NCBI RefSeq assembly: GCF_000259075.1
Contig: NZ_AJKI01000010.1
Span: 165,622-229,621, forward strand
DNA length: 64,000 bases
Direction of reading: 5' to 3'
From: Marinilabilia salmonicolor JCM 21150
Lineage (GTDB): Bacteria > Bacteroidota > Bacteroidia > Bacteroidales > Marinilabiliaceae
Numbering within the stretch: the stretch's first letter is position 1; the number at the start of each line of letters is the position of its first letter. The notes under the pieces are model-generated. The model had not been told where the DNA came from, made no database searches, and was given only the letters and a program-made list of their open reading frames with translations. Positions 21,180 to 30,772 of this stretch are shown one piece after another. Made by a program: the position numbers and the translations under genes.

Positions 21180-21267
21180 TTTTATCTAAATTTTAATATA
21201 TTACGGTTAAGATGATTTTCTCCTTTGGTTATTTTCATTTCCTCTATCTCAATTAATTCACAAATCA

Positions 21268-21381
21268 CCGATTACAATGTCCAACTATCTATCTGCGAAA
21301 TAAAAAGTGTCCTCATAAAATTTGATTGCGGTTACTTGTATTTCTTAATATTTGAACATCTCACGACGATCATTCATGAAT
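21268..21381 (+). repeat. Dispersed repeat R4, copy a
   Basis: Shares with 49653-49800 the ordered blocks attacaatgt.caacta, ttgcggtt.c..gtattt and tt.aacatctca.gacga....t.atgaat; the other copy has about 35 extra bases in the middle. Both copies precede a plus-strand sugar gene (galM here, GH10 there). No coding potential seen. Confidence 0.6.
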
Positions 21382-21457
21382 CGAAGATCGACGAAGTCAA
21401 TAAATCAGGCTAAAAAATGACCTCTTTCAAAAAAATATTAAATTTTATGCTCCAAAA

Positions 21458-21481
21458 TTAAAAAGTAATTTCTACTTTTAA
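21458..21481. promoter_or_regulatory. Operator-like inverted repeat upstream of araR
   Basis: TTAAAAAGTA, five-base spacer, TACTTTTAA: nearly perfect dyad. Its left arm overlaps a minus-strand TAATTTTG (21453-21460), which fits a -7 box, though no -33 box at the right spacing was found. A candidate AraR site or a simple AT-rich hairpin; nothing decides between them. The rest of 21382-21712 shows nothing recognisable. Confidence 0.3.
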
Positions 21482-21712
21482 AATGTTTTTAGAGTTTTTT
21501 TTAAGAATTGTCAAAAACCTGTTATTTTACAATGGTTCCATAAAGAGTCCAATGTTCTATGAGTTATATCGGCATTTTTCCCAAATAATCTTTATCTGAT
21601 GAGGGCATGACAAGAAGTTCGATAAAAGTGAATAAAGCAGATTAGCGAGGTAGTCAATCGAAAACAAAATAAACCAGCCCACGCTTTCAGAGCACATTAA
21701 GGGACTGCTCTC

Positions 21713-21744
21713 ATTGATATTAAAGCACTTTTGCCATACATTTG
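21713..21744 (+). promoter_or_regulatory. Candidate promoter of galM
   Basis: TTG (21713-21715), 21-bp spacer, TACATTTG (21737-21744), an exact Bacteroidota -7 box. Gives a leader of about 65 bases before galM. Confidence 0.55.
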
Positions 21745-21815
21745 GCAATTTACAAAAAAAGCATTACAAATGTTTAACATACTCTTATTACAAAAAACGA
21801 AAAATTAAACCATTT

Positions 21816-22928
21816 ATGAAAAGAAAATCATTTCACACTCTGATTGCAGGCATTTTGGGATTGAGTATCCTCAGCTGCAACGCCCCGGCTGAACAAGCCA
21901 TCAAAAAGGAAAGCTGGGGCCAGACTCCGGATGGCAAAGCTGTTAACCTCTACACATTAAAAAGCAGCTCCGGACTGGAAGTAAAAATAACTGATTTTGG
22001 AGGAGTCATAACCGCAGTAAACGCTCCTGACAAATCAGGTAAAGTGGACAACGTAGTACTTGGTTTTGATGATTTGTCGCTCTATCTGGAAAAAAGAAGT
22101 TTTTTTGGAGCCATCATCGGACGATACGGAAACAGGATTGACAAAGGACAATTCACCCTCAATGACAGCACCTATCAGTTATCGTTAAATGATGGCCCCA
22201 ACCATCTGCACGGAGGCACCAACGGTTTTGACCAAAAAGTTTGGGACGCAACGCCCATTGATGCACCTGAAGGGCCTGCACTGAAACTCACTTATCTCAG
22301 CAAAGATGGCGAGGAAGGATATCCCGGAAACCTGGAAGTCACAGTCACTTATACCCTTAAGGGGGACAGTCTGATTGTGGACTACCTGGCAAACACAGAC
22401 AAAGCTACGCCTGTAAACCTCACCAATCACTCATTCTTCAATCTGGCTGGCCGGGGAAGCATTCTTGACCATGAACTCACCATTGAGGCAAACGCATACA
22501 CTCCGGTAAACGAAACTTTAATCCCTACCGGTGAAATTAAAGCAGTAGAAGGTACCCCTTTCGATTTTACAGAACCACATCTTATCGGTGAGCGTATAAA
22601 TCAGGTTCCCGGCGGATATGATCACAATTATGCACTGAATAAATCCGAAAAGGGAGCAATGACCTTTGCCTCTAAATTAAAAGACCCGGAATCAGGACGT
22701 ACCATGGAAATTTACACTGAAGAACCCGGATTACAGTTCTACTCCGGAAATTTCCTCGATGGTTCACAAAAATCCGGAGACTGGGCTTTCGAGCAATACA
22801 ACGGCCTTTGTCTGGAGACCCAGCATTTTCCTGATTCTCCAAATCATGAAAACTTCCCGTCAACAATTCTGAATCCTGACGAAACTTACCAAACCAGAAC
22901 CATTATGGTATTTGGGGTAGAAAAATAA
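21816..22928 (+). CDS. galM: Aldose 1-epimerase (mutarotase), lipoprotein
   Basis: 370 aa. Interconverts alpha and beta anomers of aldoses. The start is placed at MKRKSFHTLIAGILG, giving a lipoprotein signal with C21 (SILSCNAP), so the enzyme is exported, unlike cytoplasmic GalM. Family motifs: GRYGNRID, GPNHLHGGTNGFDQKVW (catalytic His region), VNLTNHSFFNLAG (second His), GYDHNY and the catalytic glutamate region YNGLCLETQHFPDSPNH. Divergent to the arabinose operon and probably serving anomer supply for the symporter; arabinose as substrate is inferred from position. Confidence 0.94.
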   Translation: MKRKSFHTLIAGILGLSILSCNAPAEQAIKKESWGQTPDGKAVNLYTLKSSSGLEVKITDFGGVITAVNAPDKSGKVDNVVLGFDDLSLYLEKRSFFGAIIGRYGNRIDKGQFTLNDSTYQLSLNDGPNHLHGGTNGFDQKVWDATPIDAPEGPALKLTYLSKDGEEGYPGNLEVTVTYTLKGDSLIVDYLANTDKATPVNLTNHSFFNLAGRGSILDHELTIEANAYTPVNETLIPTGEIKAVEGTPFDFTEPHLIGERINQVPGGYDHNYALNKSEKGAMTFASKLKDPESGRTMEIYTEEPGLQFYSGNFLDGSQKSGDWAFEQYNGLCLETQHFPDSPNHENFPSTILNPDETYQTRTIMVFGVEK

Positions 22929-22945
22929 AATCTTTTAATCAACGC

Positions 22946-22984
22946 AAAAAGGCCTGCCGGATTGGTTCCCGACAGGCCTTTTCT
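22946..22984. terminator. Bidirectional terminator between galM and beta-helix gene
   Basis: AAAAAGGCCTG ... CAGGCCTTTT, with T run on each strand; between convergent genes ending at 22928 and 23012. Confidence 0.85.
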
Positions 22985-23011
22985 ATTTATACGTTGTTCT
23001 GCGAGCGCTTG

Positions 23012-24868
23012 CTACCTTGCTCCGATAAAACTGATTTGAGAATCACTCCATCCTGCAAGTTTTTTTACATTATCAGGAATATCAAAAGCGACCTGATGTC
23101 CCTCAAAACCGGGAGCAATTTGTGCATCTCCGGAAAACAATGATCCGTCAAACCCATTGTAGAACTTACTATTCGTCTCAAAAGGTTCATACAAAGCATT
23201 AAGATCAGCAGGATCTGAAATCCGCGCCTGACAATCGTCGTTCTGCGTAGGGCTCCATAAAGCCAGCAATGGTGACTCTTCTTTCTCCACCTTCACATAC
23301 ACATTATTGTTGATGGCTTTAAGGGTGGATTTACTGAGTCGATCACACATTTCGGAAGGTTGCCACACATATAGCATGGGCGTTTCCATCCCCACTGTAT
23401 CTATCATCAGGTTATTCACAAACACATGATTCTCCCGCTCTTCAACTCCGGGGCCACTGGTAACATGCCATCCAAAATGATCGGAACCATCACCACGGGC
23501 GGTACGCCCAAAACTGGCACGGCTGTTGATAAAAGTATTGTTATACATCTCGGCTCCGGCAGCATTAAGAATGAGAATACCCTGATTGTTATTAACAAAT
23601 TCGTTTCCGGCAACAATAACACCCTCAGAAATTTCAAAGAAGAAGCCACTGCGTCCAACCCAAACTTTATCTCCCAGGGCAGCCTGATCAACCTGACCTA
23701 CATTCTCAACACGATTGTTTACAAAAATACCGTCCACATTGCCTACATCGTACCAGATTCCGTTAGAATTAGGCTGATTGGTTACCAGATTCTCGCGGCA
23801 AACAACACGGTGACTCTGATTAAAGATCTTAACGGCAGCAGGGAAATATCCCCGCCAGTTTTCGATGTTGTTATGCGCAAAAATATTACGCTCCAGCAGC
23901 ACATCATCCGAAGCAACAATATAAAGCCCTTCAGTATTGGTGTCTTCAATTTTACAGTTGCGCATCACCATACTGTCGCCATGAGCAAAGACAGCCACTC
24001 CCAAAGCCTTGGTAAAAGAACAATTTTCAAAAACAGTCCCAACAGCATCATTACCATGTGCCTCCTCCGGAGATATTTCCTCAGGGAAAAGCCCGTCAAT
24101 CAAAACACTGATGTCGGCATACTGAGTAACCTCCAGACCTTTGATCACCGGCCCTCGCTTGTCTGTTTTTTTACCATGTACATCTTCAGGTGTCCTGATA
24201 ATGGCATTATTGAATGCGGTAATCTCAACCAACTGACCGGATGGATCAGTCCCCAAATATATCTTCTTTGCATCATAATCTACAAAGAAAGTCCCTTCGT
24301 TCAGCTCCTCTTTGCTCCCGGCTGATTGCAAGAATTCTCCATTTACAAAAACACAATCGTTGTTAAAACGATGCATCGGAGTGCTCTCTATGTTTCGCTC
24401 TTTATTCCACCACGACTGAGGCTCCCCTGGGAAAAATCGCTCCCATTCAGTAACCCAGACTCCCTGGGAATCCTTTTGCCAGTTATCGGCTATGTATGTT
24501 CCGTTGAGCACAGGCTTTTCATCCTGATAAGGCTGAATGGTTATCCCCTGATTAAAGGTAAGATCTCCGGCACGATAGGTTCCGCCGCGCATAACAATTG
24601 CATCGTTCGTAACCACACGTGTGATGGCAACCTCAATGGTTGTGGGGTGTTCCAGCGTGGTACCATCCGCATTGGCGTCTCCATCAGGAGCAACATAATA
24701 GATGGTTCCTGATACGTCAGGAATTTCATAAGTTGTATCATAAGGTCCGTAAACGACCTCCTCTTTCTCTGCACCTTTATCAGCCGGGGCAGGCGTTTGG
24801 CATGCAAACAACCCTGCAACTGCCAAAGCTGCAAAACCCAATGGAGTAATAAATGAACGTGTCTTCAT
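23012..24868 (-). CDS. Right-handed beta-helix lipoprotein, activity unknown (paralogue 1)
   Basis: 618 aa; lipoprotein signal with C23 (AGLFACQTP), so probably outer-membrane or surface attached. The opening YYVAPDGDANADGTTLEHP, GDAIVMRGGTYR-type and ITIQPYQDEKPVLNGT segments are typical of parallel beta-helix carbohydrate-active proteins (pectate-lyase fold; GH120-like openings are similar). Repeated coils with N-ladder sequences (VFENCSF, MVMRNCKI, LLERNIF, IVAGNEFVNNNQG, MYNNTFINSRA) fill about 225-500. No catalytic triad could be assigned. It is about two-thirds identical by eye to the next gene upstream and lies 32 bases from it. The arabinose genes nearby suggest a role on arabinose- or uronate-containing polymers, which is inference. 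Confidence 0.8.
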   Translation of the reverse strand: MKTRSFITPLGFAALAVAGLFACQTPAPADKGAEKEEVVYGPYDTTYEIPDVSGTIYYVAPDGDANADGTTLEHPTTIEVAITRVVTNDAIVMRGGTYRAGDLTFNQGITIQPYQDEKPVLNGTYIADNWQKDSQGVWVTEWERFFPGEPQSWWNKERNIESTPMHRFNNDCVFVNGEFLQSAGSKEELNEGTFFVDYDAKKIYLGTDPSGQLVEITAFNNAIIRTPEDVHGKKTDKRGPVIKGLEVTQYADISVLIDGLFPEEISPEEAHGNDAVGTVFENCSFTKALGVAVFAHGDSMVMRNCKIEDTNTEGLYIVASDDVLLERNIFAHNNIENWRGYFPAAVKIFNQSHRVVCRENLVTNQPNSNGIWYDVGNVDGIFVNNRVENVGQVDQAALGDKVWVGRSGFFFEISEGVIVAGNEFVNNNQGILILNAAGAEMYNNTFINSRASFGRTARGDGSDHFGWHVTSGPGVEERENHVFVNNLMIDTVGMETPMLYVWQPSEMCDRLSKSTLKAINNNVYVKVEKEESPLLALWSPTQNDDCQARISDPADLNALYEPFETNSKFYNGFDGSLFSGDAQIAPGFEGHQVAFDIPDNVKKLAGWSDSQISFIGAR

Positions 24869-24900
24869 TACTTTAAATTTTTAAAATTTGAGAAACCGTA

Positions 24901-26766
24901 TTACCTGGCACCAACAAAAGAAGCATCTTCGCTGGTCCATCCGGCAGCATCCTTGATATTCTGAGGAATTTTGGAAGCCTGAACATGTCCTTCAAAAGAA
25001 GAATTAACTTCAAGATTCTCCGGATTTTCATTCGTAAAAAGAGCTCCGTTATAACCATTGAAGAACTTACTATTGGCCTCAAAATGTCCATACAACTCAT
25101 TCAGTTCCGCCGGGTCACTTATTTTGGTCTGACATTTTTCATTATCGGCCGGACTCCACAAAGTAATGGCAGCATCTTCTTCTTTGGTTGTCTTCACATA
25201 GACATTATTATCAAACTTTTGCAGTGTGGACTCATTCAGGCGTTCACACATTTCAGAGGGCTGCCATACATATAATAGTGGAAATTCCAATCCCATGGTG
25301 TCCACCATCAGATTGTTCACAAACTCATGATTTTCGCGCTCATCCACACCCGGTCCTGTATTGATATGCCATCCAAAGTGGTCGGGATCTGAACCGCGCT
25401 CATCTCTACCAAAACTGGCACGACTGTTCACAAAGGTATTGTTGTAAACCTTTGCGTCTGAGCTATTCAGAATAAGCATTCCCTGATTGTTATTCACAAA
25501 ATCATTTCCAGCTACAGTAACTCCCTTTGAAATCTCAAAGAAGAAGCCGTTACTACTGGGCCATACCTGATCGTCACGGAAAGGCCCCTTAGGACTGCCT
25601 ACACTTTCTACGCGGTTATTAACAAAAATTCCATCAACATTGCCCACATCATACCATAGTCCATTAGAATTGGGATGATTAATGATCAGGTTTTCCTGGC
25701 AAACAACCCTGTGCGACTGATTAAAAATCTTCACGGCTGCGGGATAAAAACCGGTCCATTTTTCTATATTATTGTTTTGAAAGACATTACCTTCCAGCAA
25801 AACATCATCAGAAGCAACTACATAAAGTCCCTCAGTATTGGTATCTGTAATTTTACAATTACGCATCACCATGCTGTCGCCAATGGCAAAGACTCCAATA
25901 CGCAAACTTTTGGAAAAAGTACAGTTTTCAAACACGGTTCCAACAACATCATTCCCATGTACTTCATCAGTGGAGTGTCCCTGAGGATAGAATCCATCGA
26001 TATGAATCATGGTATCCGGATATTGAGTAACTGTCAGACCCCGGATAACCGGCCCCTTCCCATCATTCTCCTTACCATGTGCCTCTCCGCTGGCCCGGAA
26101 AATAGCTTTTCTAAAGGCAGTAATTTCCATCTTTTTTCCGGATGGATCTTGTCCTATGAAAATTTCCTGTGAATCGTAATCCACAAAGAAAGTTCCTTCA
26201 TCCAGCTCGTCCTTACTGCCTACAGACTGAAGAATGTTACCATCCACAAAAACCATATCATTATTGAAACGATGAAGAGGTGTAAATTCCAGGTTACGCT
26301 CAGGTCTCCACCATGACTCTGGCTCTCCCGGGAAAAGTCGTTCCCATTTCGTAAACCAAAGTCCGTTCTCATCCTGCTGCCAATCAGTAGCTTCAAGAGT
26401 ACCATTCAGTACAGGTTTTTCGTCCTGATATGGCTGAATAGTAATTCCCTGATTAAAAGTAAGATTCCCGCTGCGATAGGTACCCCCGCGCATAATCACT
26501 GCATCACCCGTAACCACCTGTGACAAGGCAGATTCAATGGTAGTAGGTGCATCCAGTGAAGTTCCTTTTGCACTAGCAACTCCGTCGGGAGCCACGTAAT
26601 AAACTGTTCCGGAAACATCCGGTAAATCATAGGTCTTTTCAACTGGTCCGTAAACCGTTTCATTTCCTGCTGAGTCATCATTTGCCCGAGGTGGCTGGCA
26701 AGCCACCAGCCCTAAGACAAACACAAAGGCAGGGATAAATTGTGAGAGTAAATACCTGTTTTTCAT
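24901..26766 (-). CDS. Right-handed beta-helix lipoprotein, activity unknown (paralogue 2)
   Basis: 621 aa; lipoprotein signal with C23 (GLVACQPPR). Aligns end to end with paralogue 1, including FPGEPESWW, FVDGNILQSVGSKDELDEGTFFVDYDS and the last residues SFVGAR/SFIGAR. Differences cluster between residues about 175 and 275 and near the C-terminus. It is the upstream gene of the pair and presumably carries the promoter, although no clear -33/-7 pair was found. The conserved tryptophan-rich segment around 145-160 and the YDVGNVDGIFVNNRVE stretch are the best marks of the family. Confidence 0.8.
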   Translation of the reverse strand: MKNRYLLSQFIPAFVFVLGLVACQPPRANDDSAGNETVYGPVEKTYDLPDVSGTVYYVAPDGVASAKGTSLDAPTTIESALSQVVTGDAVIMRGGTYRSGNLTFNQGITIQPYQDEKPVLNGTLEATDWQQDENGLWFTKWERLFPGEPESWWRPERNLEFTPLHRFNNDMVFVDGNILQSVGSKDELDEGTFFVDYDSQEIFIGQDPSGKKMEITAFRKAIFRASGEAHGKENDGKGPVIRGLTVTQYPDTMIHIDGFYPQGHSTDEVHGNDVVGTVFENCTFSKSLRIGVFAIGDSMVMRNCKITDTNTEGLYVVASDDVLLEGNVFQNNNIEKWTGFYPAAVKIFNQSHRVVCQENLIINHPNSNGLWYDVGNVDGIFVNNRVESVGSPKGPFRDDQVWPSSNGFFFEISKGVTVAGNDFVNNNQGMLILNSSDAKVYNNTFVNSRASFGRDERGSDPDHFGWHINTGPGVDERENHEFVNNLMVDTMGLEFPLLYVWQPSEMCERLNESTLQKFDNNVYVKTTKEEDAAITLWSPADNEKCQTKISDPAELNELYGHFEANSKFFNGYNGALFTNENPENLEVNSSFEGHVQASKIPQNIKDAAGWTSEDASFVGAR

Positions 26767-27219
26767 GCTTATAAAATTTAGTTATTTAATCAAATGAGAT
26801 TTACGTGCAGGATTTAACCTGCATTTCTTTCACGCCCCGGCATTTGTTTTCACCTTTATTACCTCAAAGAAACAAACATGGGGATTGAAGTGCCCTATTT
26901 CTCAAAAGGGCATAAAAAAATTGGAATCGGGAATGAAGGTCTCGCCGGGCAAGTATTCGTATTTACAAAAAAGGAAATGCTAATTTCATTTCTCTTATAA
27001 AATAATCAACACCATTGTTTTTAACCGTTATTAATTCAAGTATTTAGCGGAACAACCACAAGCGGAACAGACCAAAACAGAAGCCTTTCAAAGCACTAAT
27101 ATATAAATAAATAATCAAAACTCAACCAATCAGAATTTACAAAATTTTCTCCTAAACTGTTTTATTGTCATCATGGTACATCGGTCCCCAAATAATCTAT
27201 TCCATTCTACACCTATTTG
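26767..27219. other. Intergenic stretch without recognised features
   Basis: AT-rich, no credible reading frame. Holds two small hairpins (TGCAGG.TTTAACCTGCA near 26800 and TGCCCT...AGGGCA near 26900), neither followed by a T tract in a useful direction. Confidence 0.4.
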
Positions 27220-27527
27220 TTATCTTAAAACAATGGTGGTAATACTTTCACAGGGTATGGTTACCAGTATCTTTTCATCGTTCACTATTTCCTCATGTTT
27301 ATTTCTATTCAGCCCCGAAGAAGTGGTGTAGGCAACTGCTGAATTTACAGTAGTGGGCCCATTCAATCCCAATGGTCACCGTCCCTCCGGTTGCGTCAAG
27401 TATTTCAGGCATTGTTTCTGTATCAAATAATAATACAGCCTCCTCAAGCTCCTCTCCGTTTTCATCATCACTGCAGGATGTGGGGAAAAAACCAAGAAAT
27501 ATCACGGGAATAAAAAGACAATTCTAT
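27220..27527 (-). pseudogene. Collapsed lipoprotein gene, probably a former glycosidase
   Basis: On the minus strand a lipoprotein signal remnant (FIPVIFLGFFPTSCSDDENGEE) lacking an ATG runs on through VLLFDTETMPEILDATGGTVTIGIEW. One frame over, the sequence GPTTVNSAVAYTTSSGLN ... KILVTIPCESITTIVLR reads to a TAA at 27220. That tail is typical of the C-terminal sandwich of GH30 and related glycosidases. Only about 100 codons remain, so most of the gene has been deleted and the two ends are out of frame. Which family it was is a guess. Confidence 0.6.
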
Positions 27528-27736
27528 TTTTGAGGTTAATGACTGACACATCTTCCTTTAAAAGGTATTACAACAAATTTTAACTTCTCAAAACTAAACA
27601 ACAAATCATTGGCAAACGTGGACGTTTTCGTGTAAAAAGGGGATATTTTATCATCTTTTCATCATCAGATATTCGTACAAGAGTCCGGCCCCCTGAAAGA
27701 GATTATTTGTAAGGCGTTCAAAGCAAGGGTTCCGCA

Positions 27737-27767
27737 TTGGAATTACTTTAAATAATTCTTAATTTTG
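27737..27767 (+). promoter_or_regulatory. Promoter of the propeller/HTH regulator
   Basis: TTG (27737-27739), 20-bp spacer, TAATTTTG (27760-27767): exact -7 box and ideal spacing for Bacteroidota primary sigma. Leader of about 33 bases. Confidence 0.65.
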
Positions 27768-27806
27768 TCATAACAAAAGTTCTCATTTTTGATTTCAGTT
27801 TATTTT

Positions 27807-30686
27807 ATGGTAAAAAAGGCATCCATCTTTTCAGCCCGTATCACAAAGCATCTGCTGACAATTTGTTTCATGCTTGCTTTTTCTGCCAACTTATACACAC
27901 AGGTTATCGGAAACCCTCCGGTAACTCACTACAGCCACGATGATTTCAATAGTGATGCTCAGTTCTGGGATGCTTGTCAGGACACCCTCGGGGTTATGTA
28001 CTTTGGCAACAATTATGGAGTTTTACGATTTGATGGAGAGAGATGGGACAAAATCTCCTTGCCAAACAACAGCGCTGTAAGAAGTCTGCATTGCTCAGAA
28101 AATGGAGTAATTTATGCAGGAGGGTTTAACGAGTTTGGGACAATTAATACAAATACAGACGGTAGTTTTTCCTATCATTCACTCCGTGACGTTTTGCCAC
28201 CAAAATACTCGGAGATAGGAAATGTATGGCAAATTCTGGAGTTAAATAAAACCATTGTCCTACGCACTTATGACTATCTTATTTTATTGAATAACAGCAA
28301 TGTTGAAATCATTGAAGCCACAGATGCATTCAATTTTTCGGAAGTCGTTAATAATAAATTATTTGTTCTGGACCGGGATCTCCTTTTCGAGATGGACATC
28401 AACTCTTCTCAATTCACAGAAGTCTTCTCTACCAGAGATATTTTTAATGAAAGTTTGCTCAGAATTCTACCGGGTCAAACAAAAGAAACCGTTTTTTTAT
28501 TGACCAAGGAAGGCTCTTTCTTTGAAATATCATTACTAAATAATTCTGTCCGTAGATTACAACGTCTGATACCTCGCGAATCAGAACAAGTGTTCACGTC
28601 TGCCATTCAAGCACAATCGGGCAATATATATATTGGAACACTGAGCAATAAACTATCCTCCTGGAAGTTTCAGAATAATAAATTCATCAGAATCCGAACT
28701 TTCAATAATCTACAAGACCAGACGGTTCTCAACCTCTATGAGTCAAATGAAGGAGTCATTTGGACATTACTTAACAAAGGGTTAGATTATTTTGACCCCA
28801 ACGCACATTTGACAAACATCTTTCAGGGGTCATCAATATATGACGCGGTAATTTTCGACAACAGACTTTTCATCGCAACAAATCAGGGCGTTTTTTACTC
28901 TACAAAGCAATACTCTGACAGTATTATATACCAAAACGAATTTCAGAAAATCCCGGCATTGGACGGACAAGCCTGGTCTCTAAAAACAGTTGACAACCAA
29001 CTGTTTTGTGCACACGACCGGGGTCTTTTCGAAATTAAAAACAATAGAACCAATCCAATTCAAGACTTTCAAGGCGTTTGGAAGTTATTCCCCGTTTCCG
29101 GAATAAGTAATCAATTCTTCGTCTGTACCTATAATGGTTTAGGATTGATACAAATAAAAGATGGCCGTACTACTGTATTATCAACTTCGCTTCCGGGCTT
29201 TGAGGATTCCACCCGTGACCTGATTGGTATTCCGGGGGAAAATGATTCATATTGGATATGTCATGGCTATAAAGGCGTTTTTAAAATAAAAACCAACAAA
29301 GATTGTTCACGTGTGGTTTCCACCGAACATTTTAATGAGCAAAACGGACTTCCATCCACGTTCAACATTAATGTTCATCGATGGAATGGACAAAACATTT
29401 TTACCACCAACCAAGGGCTGTTTAAATTTGATAAAGGGACCAACACATTTCTGCCTCATAAAGCACTAAACTCCTTGCTTGGCAAGGAGAAAAACATCAG
29501 ACAACTTGTACAACAAGGAGATTCCACCTGGTGCGTAATTGATGATCAGGTGGCCTATTTTACTCATCAAATGGACAAAGTCACTACCAATCCATTTCTT
29601 TCTCTAAAGGGCACCCTTAACAGAGGAATGGAATGCATTGTACCTCTTAAAAACACTCATGAAGTTTTACTTGGAACTACCAATGGTCTCTTTGCCTTTC
29701 ACCCCGGAGCAAGATCTCAGTTGAATGCAGAAAAAGTACGAACCCGTCTTTCCAGAACATCCTATACCATAAATGATTCAGTCATCACTTTTGCAATTAG
29801 AGACTCAATAAATCTACTGACATTCCCAAACAACGTCCACAATATAAGCTTTTGGTTATCTGCCCCCCACATTCGCGATAAAGCCAATATCCGGTATAGT
29901 TATCTTTTAGAAAACAAAATGACAGAATGGTCTGAATGGCAAGAGGAACCATTTATTAACTTTTCTTTTCTAAAAAGCGGAGATTATCTTATCAAAGTTA
30001 AGGCACAAAGTTTATCGGGAGAAGTGGCTCAAACAACCCAGTTGTCTTTTACCATTGAGTCTGCATGGTATGCCACATGGCCATGGATTCTCTTTTGGGT
30101 TTTAATTTCCGTGGGATTAATTATTGGTGGAATCAGACAAATACAGGTAGTCATTGTTCGGGAAAAAGAAAAAACCCGGTTAGAAGAACTAAAACGTCAG
30201 GAGCTCCGGGATATGGAGCGGGAAACTCAACTGGTTCTACAGGAAAAAGAACGTGTGGAGGCGGACATCATCGAGAAAAGTAAAGATTTAGCCAATAATG
30301 CCGTATTAATTGCTAAAAAAAGGGAACTCCTAATTGAGATTCAGAATAAACTCAATGAGCTAAGAAAAAATGCCAGAAATGATTATACCCGCACCGGAAT
30401 ATTGAGTATCGTCCGAAGCATTGAAGTCAACCTGAATGATGAACAACAATACCAACTTTTCGACACCAATCTGGAAAGAGTACACCAGGAATTGTTCAAC
30501 GAATTAAAGAGACGACACCCCAATATCGCCAATAAAGAATTAAGAATTTGTGCATTTATTAAAATGGAACTTACCAATAAAGAAATGGCCAGTATATTTA
30601 ACATTTCGGTTCGCGGAGTGGAAACCGCCAGATACCGTCTGAGAAAAAAATATCCTGATATTGATGACTTAATTGGCCAGGTTTGA
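27807..30686 (+). CDS. Membrane-spanning sensor-regulator: beta-propeller, Y_Y_Y, coiled coil, LuxR-type HTH
   Basis: 959 aa from MVKKASIFSARI; the in-frame TTG six codons earlier is less likely. Predicted signal anchor, periplasmic two-component-regulator propeller repeats (about 35-680; LGVMYFGNNYGVLRFDGERW is a clear blade), a Y_Y_Y domain (about 690-755, IRYSYLLENKMTEWSEW), one membrane span (about 762-785), a long coiled coil (about 790-850) and a C-terminal helix-turn-helix (about 905-955, NKEMASIFNISVRGVETARYRLRKKY). There is no histidine kinase or receiver domain, so it is not a hybrid two-component protein; it resembles SusR-like one-component regulators that sense a glycan outside and bind DNA inside. 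Convergent with the GH30/SusCD locus and its likely regulator. Confidence 0.88.
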   Translation: MVKKASIFSARITKHLLTICFMLAFSANLYTQVIGNPPVTHYSHDDFNSDAQFWDACQDTLGVMYFGNNYGVLRFDGERWDKISLPNNSAVRSLHCSENGVIYAGGFNEFGTINTNTDGSFSYHSLRDVLPPKYSEIGNVWQILELNKTIVLRTYDYLILLNNSNVEIIEATDAFNFSEVVNNKLFVLDRDLLFEMDINSSQFTEVFSTRDIFNESLLRILPGQTKETVFLLTKEGSFFEISLLNNSVRRLQRLIPRESEQVFTSAIQAQSGNIYIGTLSNKLSSWKFQNNKFIRIRTFNNLQDQTVLNLYESNEGVIWTLLNKGLDYFDPNAHLTNIFQGSSIYDAVIFDNRLFIATNQGVFYSTKQYSDSIIYQNEFQKIPALDGQAWSLKTVDNQLFCAHDRGLFEIKNNRTNPIQDFQGVWKLFPVSGISNQFFVCTYNGLGLIQIKDGRTTVLSTSLPGFEDSTRDLIGIPGENDSYWICHGYKGVFKIKTNKDCSRVVSTEHFNEQNGLPSTFNINVHRWNGQNIFTTNQGLFKFDKGTNTFLPHKALNSLLGKEKNIRQLVQQGDSTWCVIDDQVAYFTHQMDKVTTNPFLSLKGTLNRGMECIVPLKNTHEVLLGTTNGLFAFHPGARSQLNAEKVRTRLSRTSYTINDSVITFAIRDSINLLTFPNNVHNISFWLSAPHIRDKANIRYSYLLENKMTEWSEWQEEPFINFSFLKSGDYLIKVKAQSLSGEVAQTTQLSFTIESAWYATWPWILFWVLISVGLIIGGIRQIQVVIVREKEKTRLEELKRQELRDMERETQLVLQEKERVEADIIEKSKDLANNAVLIAKKRELLIEIQNKLNELRKNARNDYTRTGILSIVRSIEVNLNDEQQYQLFDTNLERVHQELFNELKRRHPNIANKELRICAFIKMELTNKEMASIFNISVRGVETARYRLRKKYPDIDDLIGQV

Positions 30687-30705
30687 TAAAACCACTTTCA
30701 TAAAA

Positions 30706-30740
30706 TAGCCGGCTGAAAAAGATATATTTCCAGCCGGCTA
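30706..30740. terminator. Hairpin between convergent regulator and glycan-binding gene
   Basis: Perfect 10-bp stem TAGCCGGCTG / CAGCCGGCTA with a 15-base loop between stops at 30686 (plus) and 30773 (minus). No strong T tract, but position suggests a shared terminator. Confidence 0.6.
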
Positions 30741-30772
30741 ACATTCATTCATAAATAAATTGGGTTAACCAA

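Noticed and set aside
21225..21748. Two short frames (62 and 63 aa) in the araR-galM gap
   Set aside because: Fall across the R4 repeat and AT-rich control region; no ribosome-binding site or protein-like composition.
23426..24325. 299-aa plus-strand frame opposite beta-helix paralogue 1
   Set aside because: Mirror of repetitive beta-helix codons; a related frame appears opposite paralogue 2, as expected from coding-strand bias.
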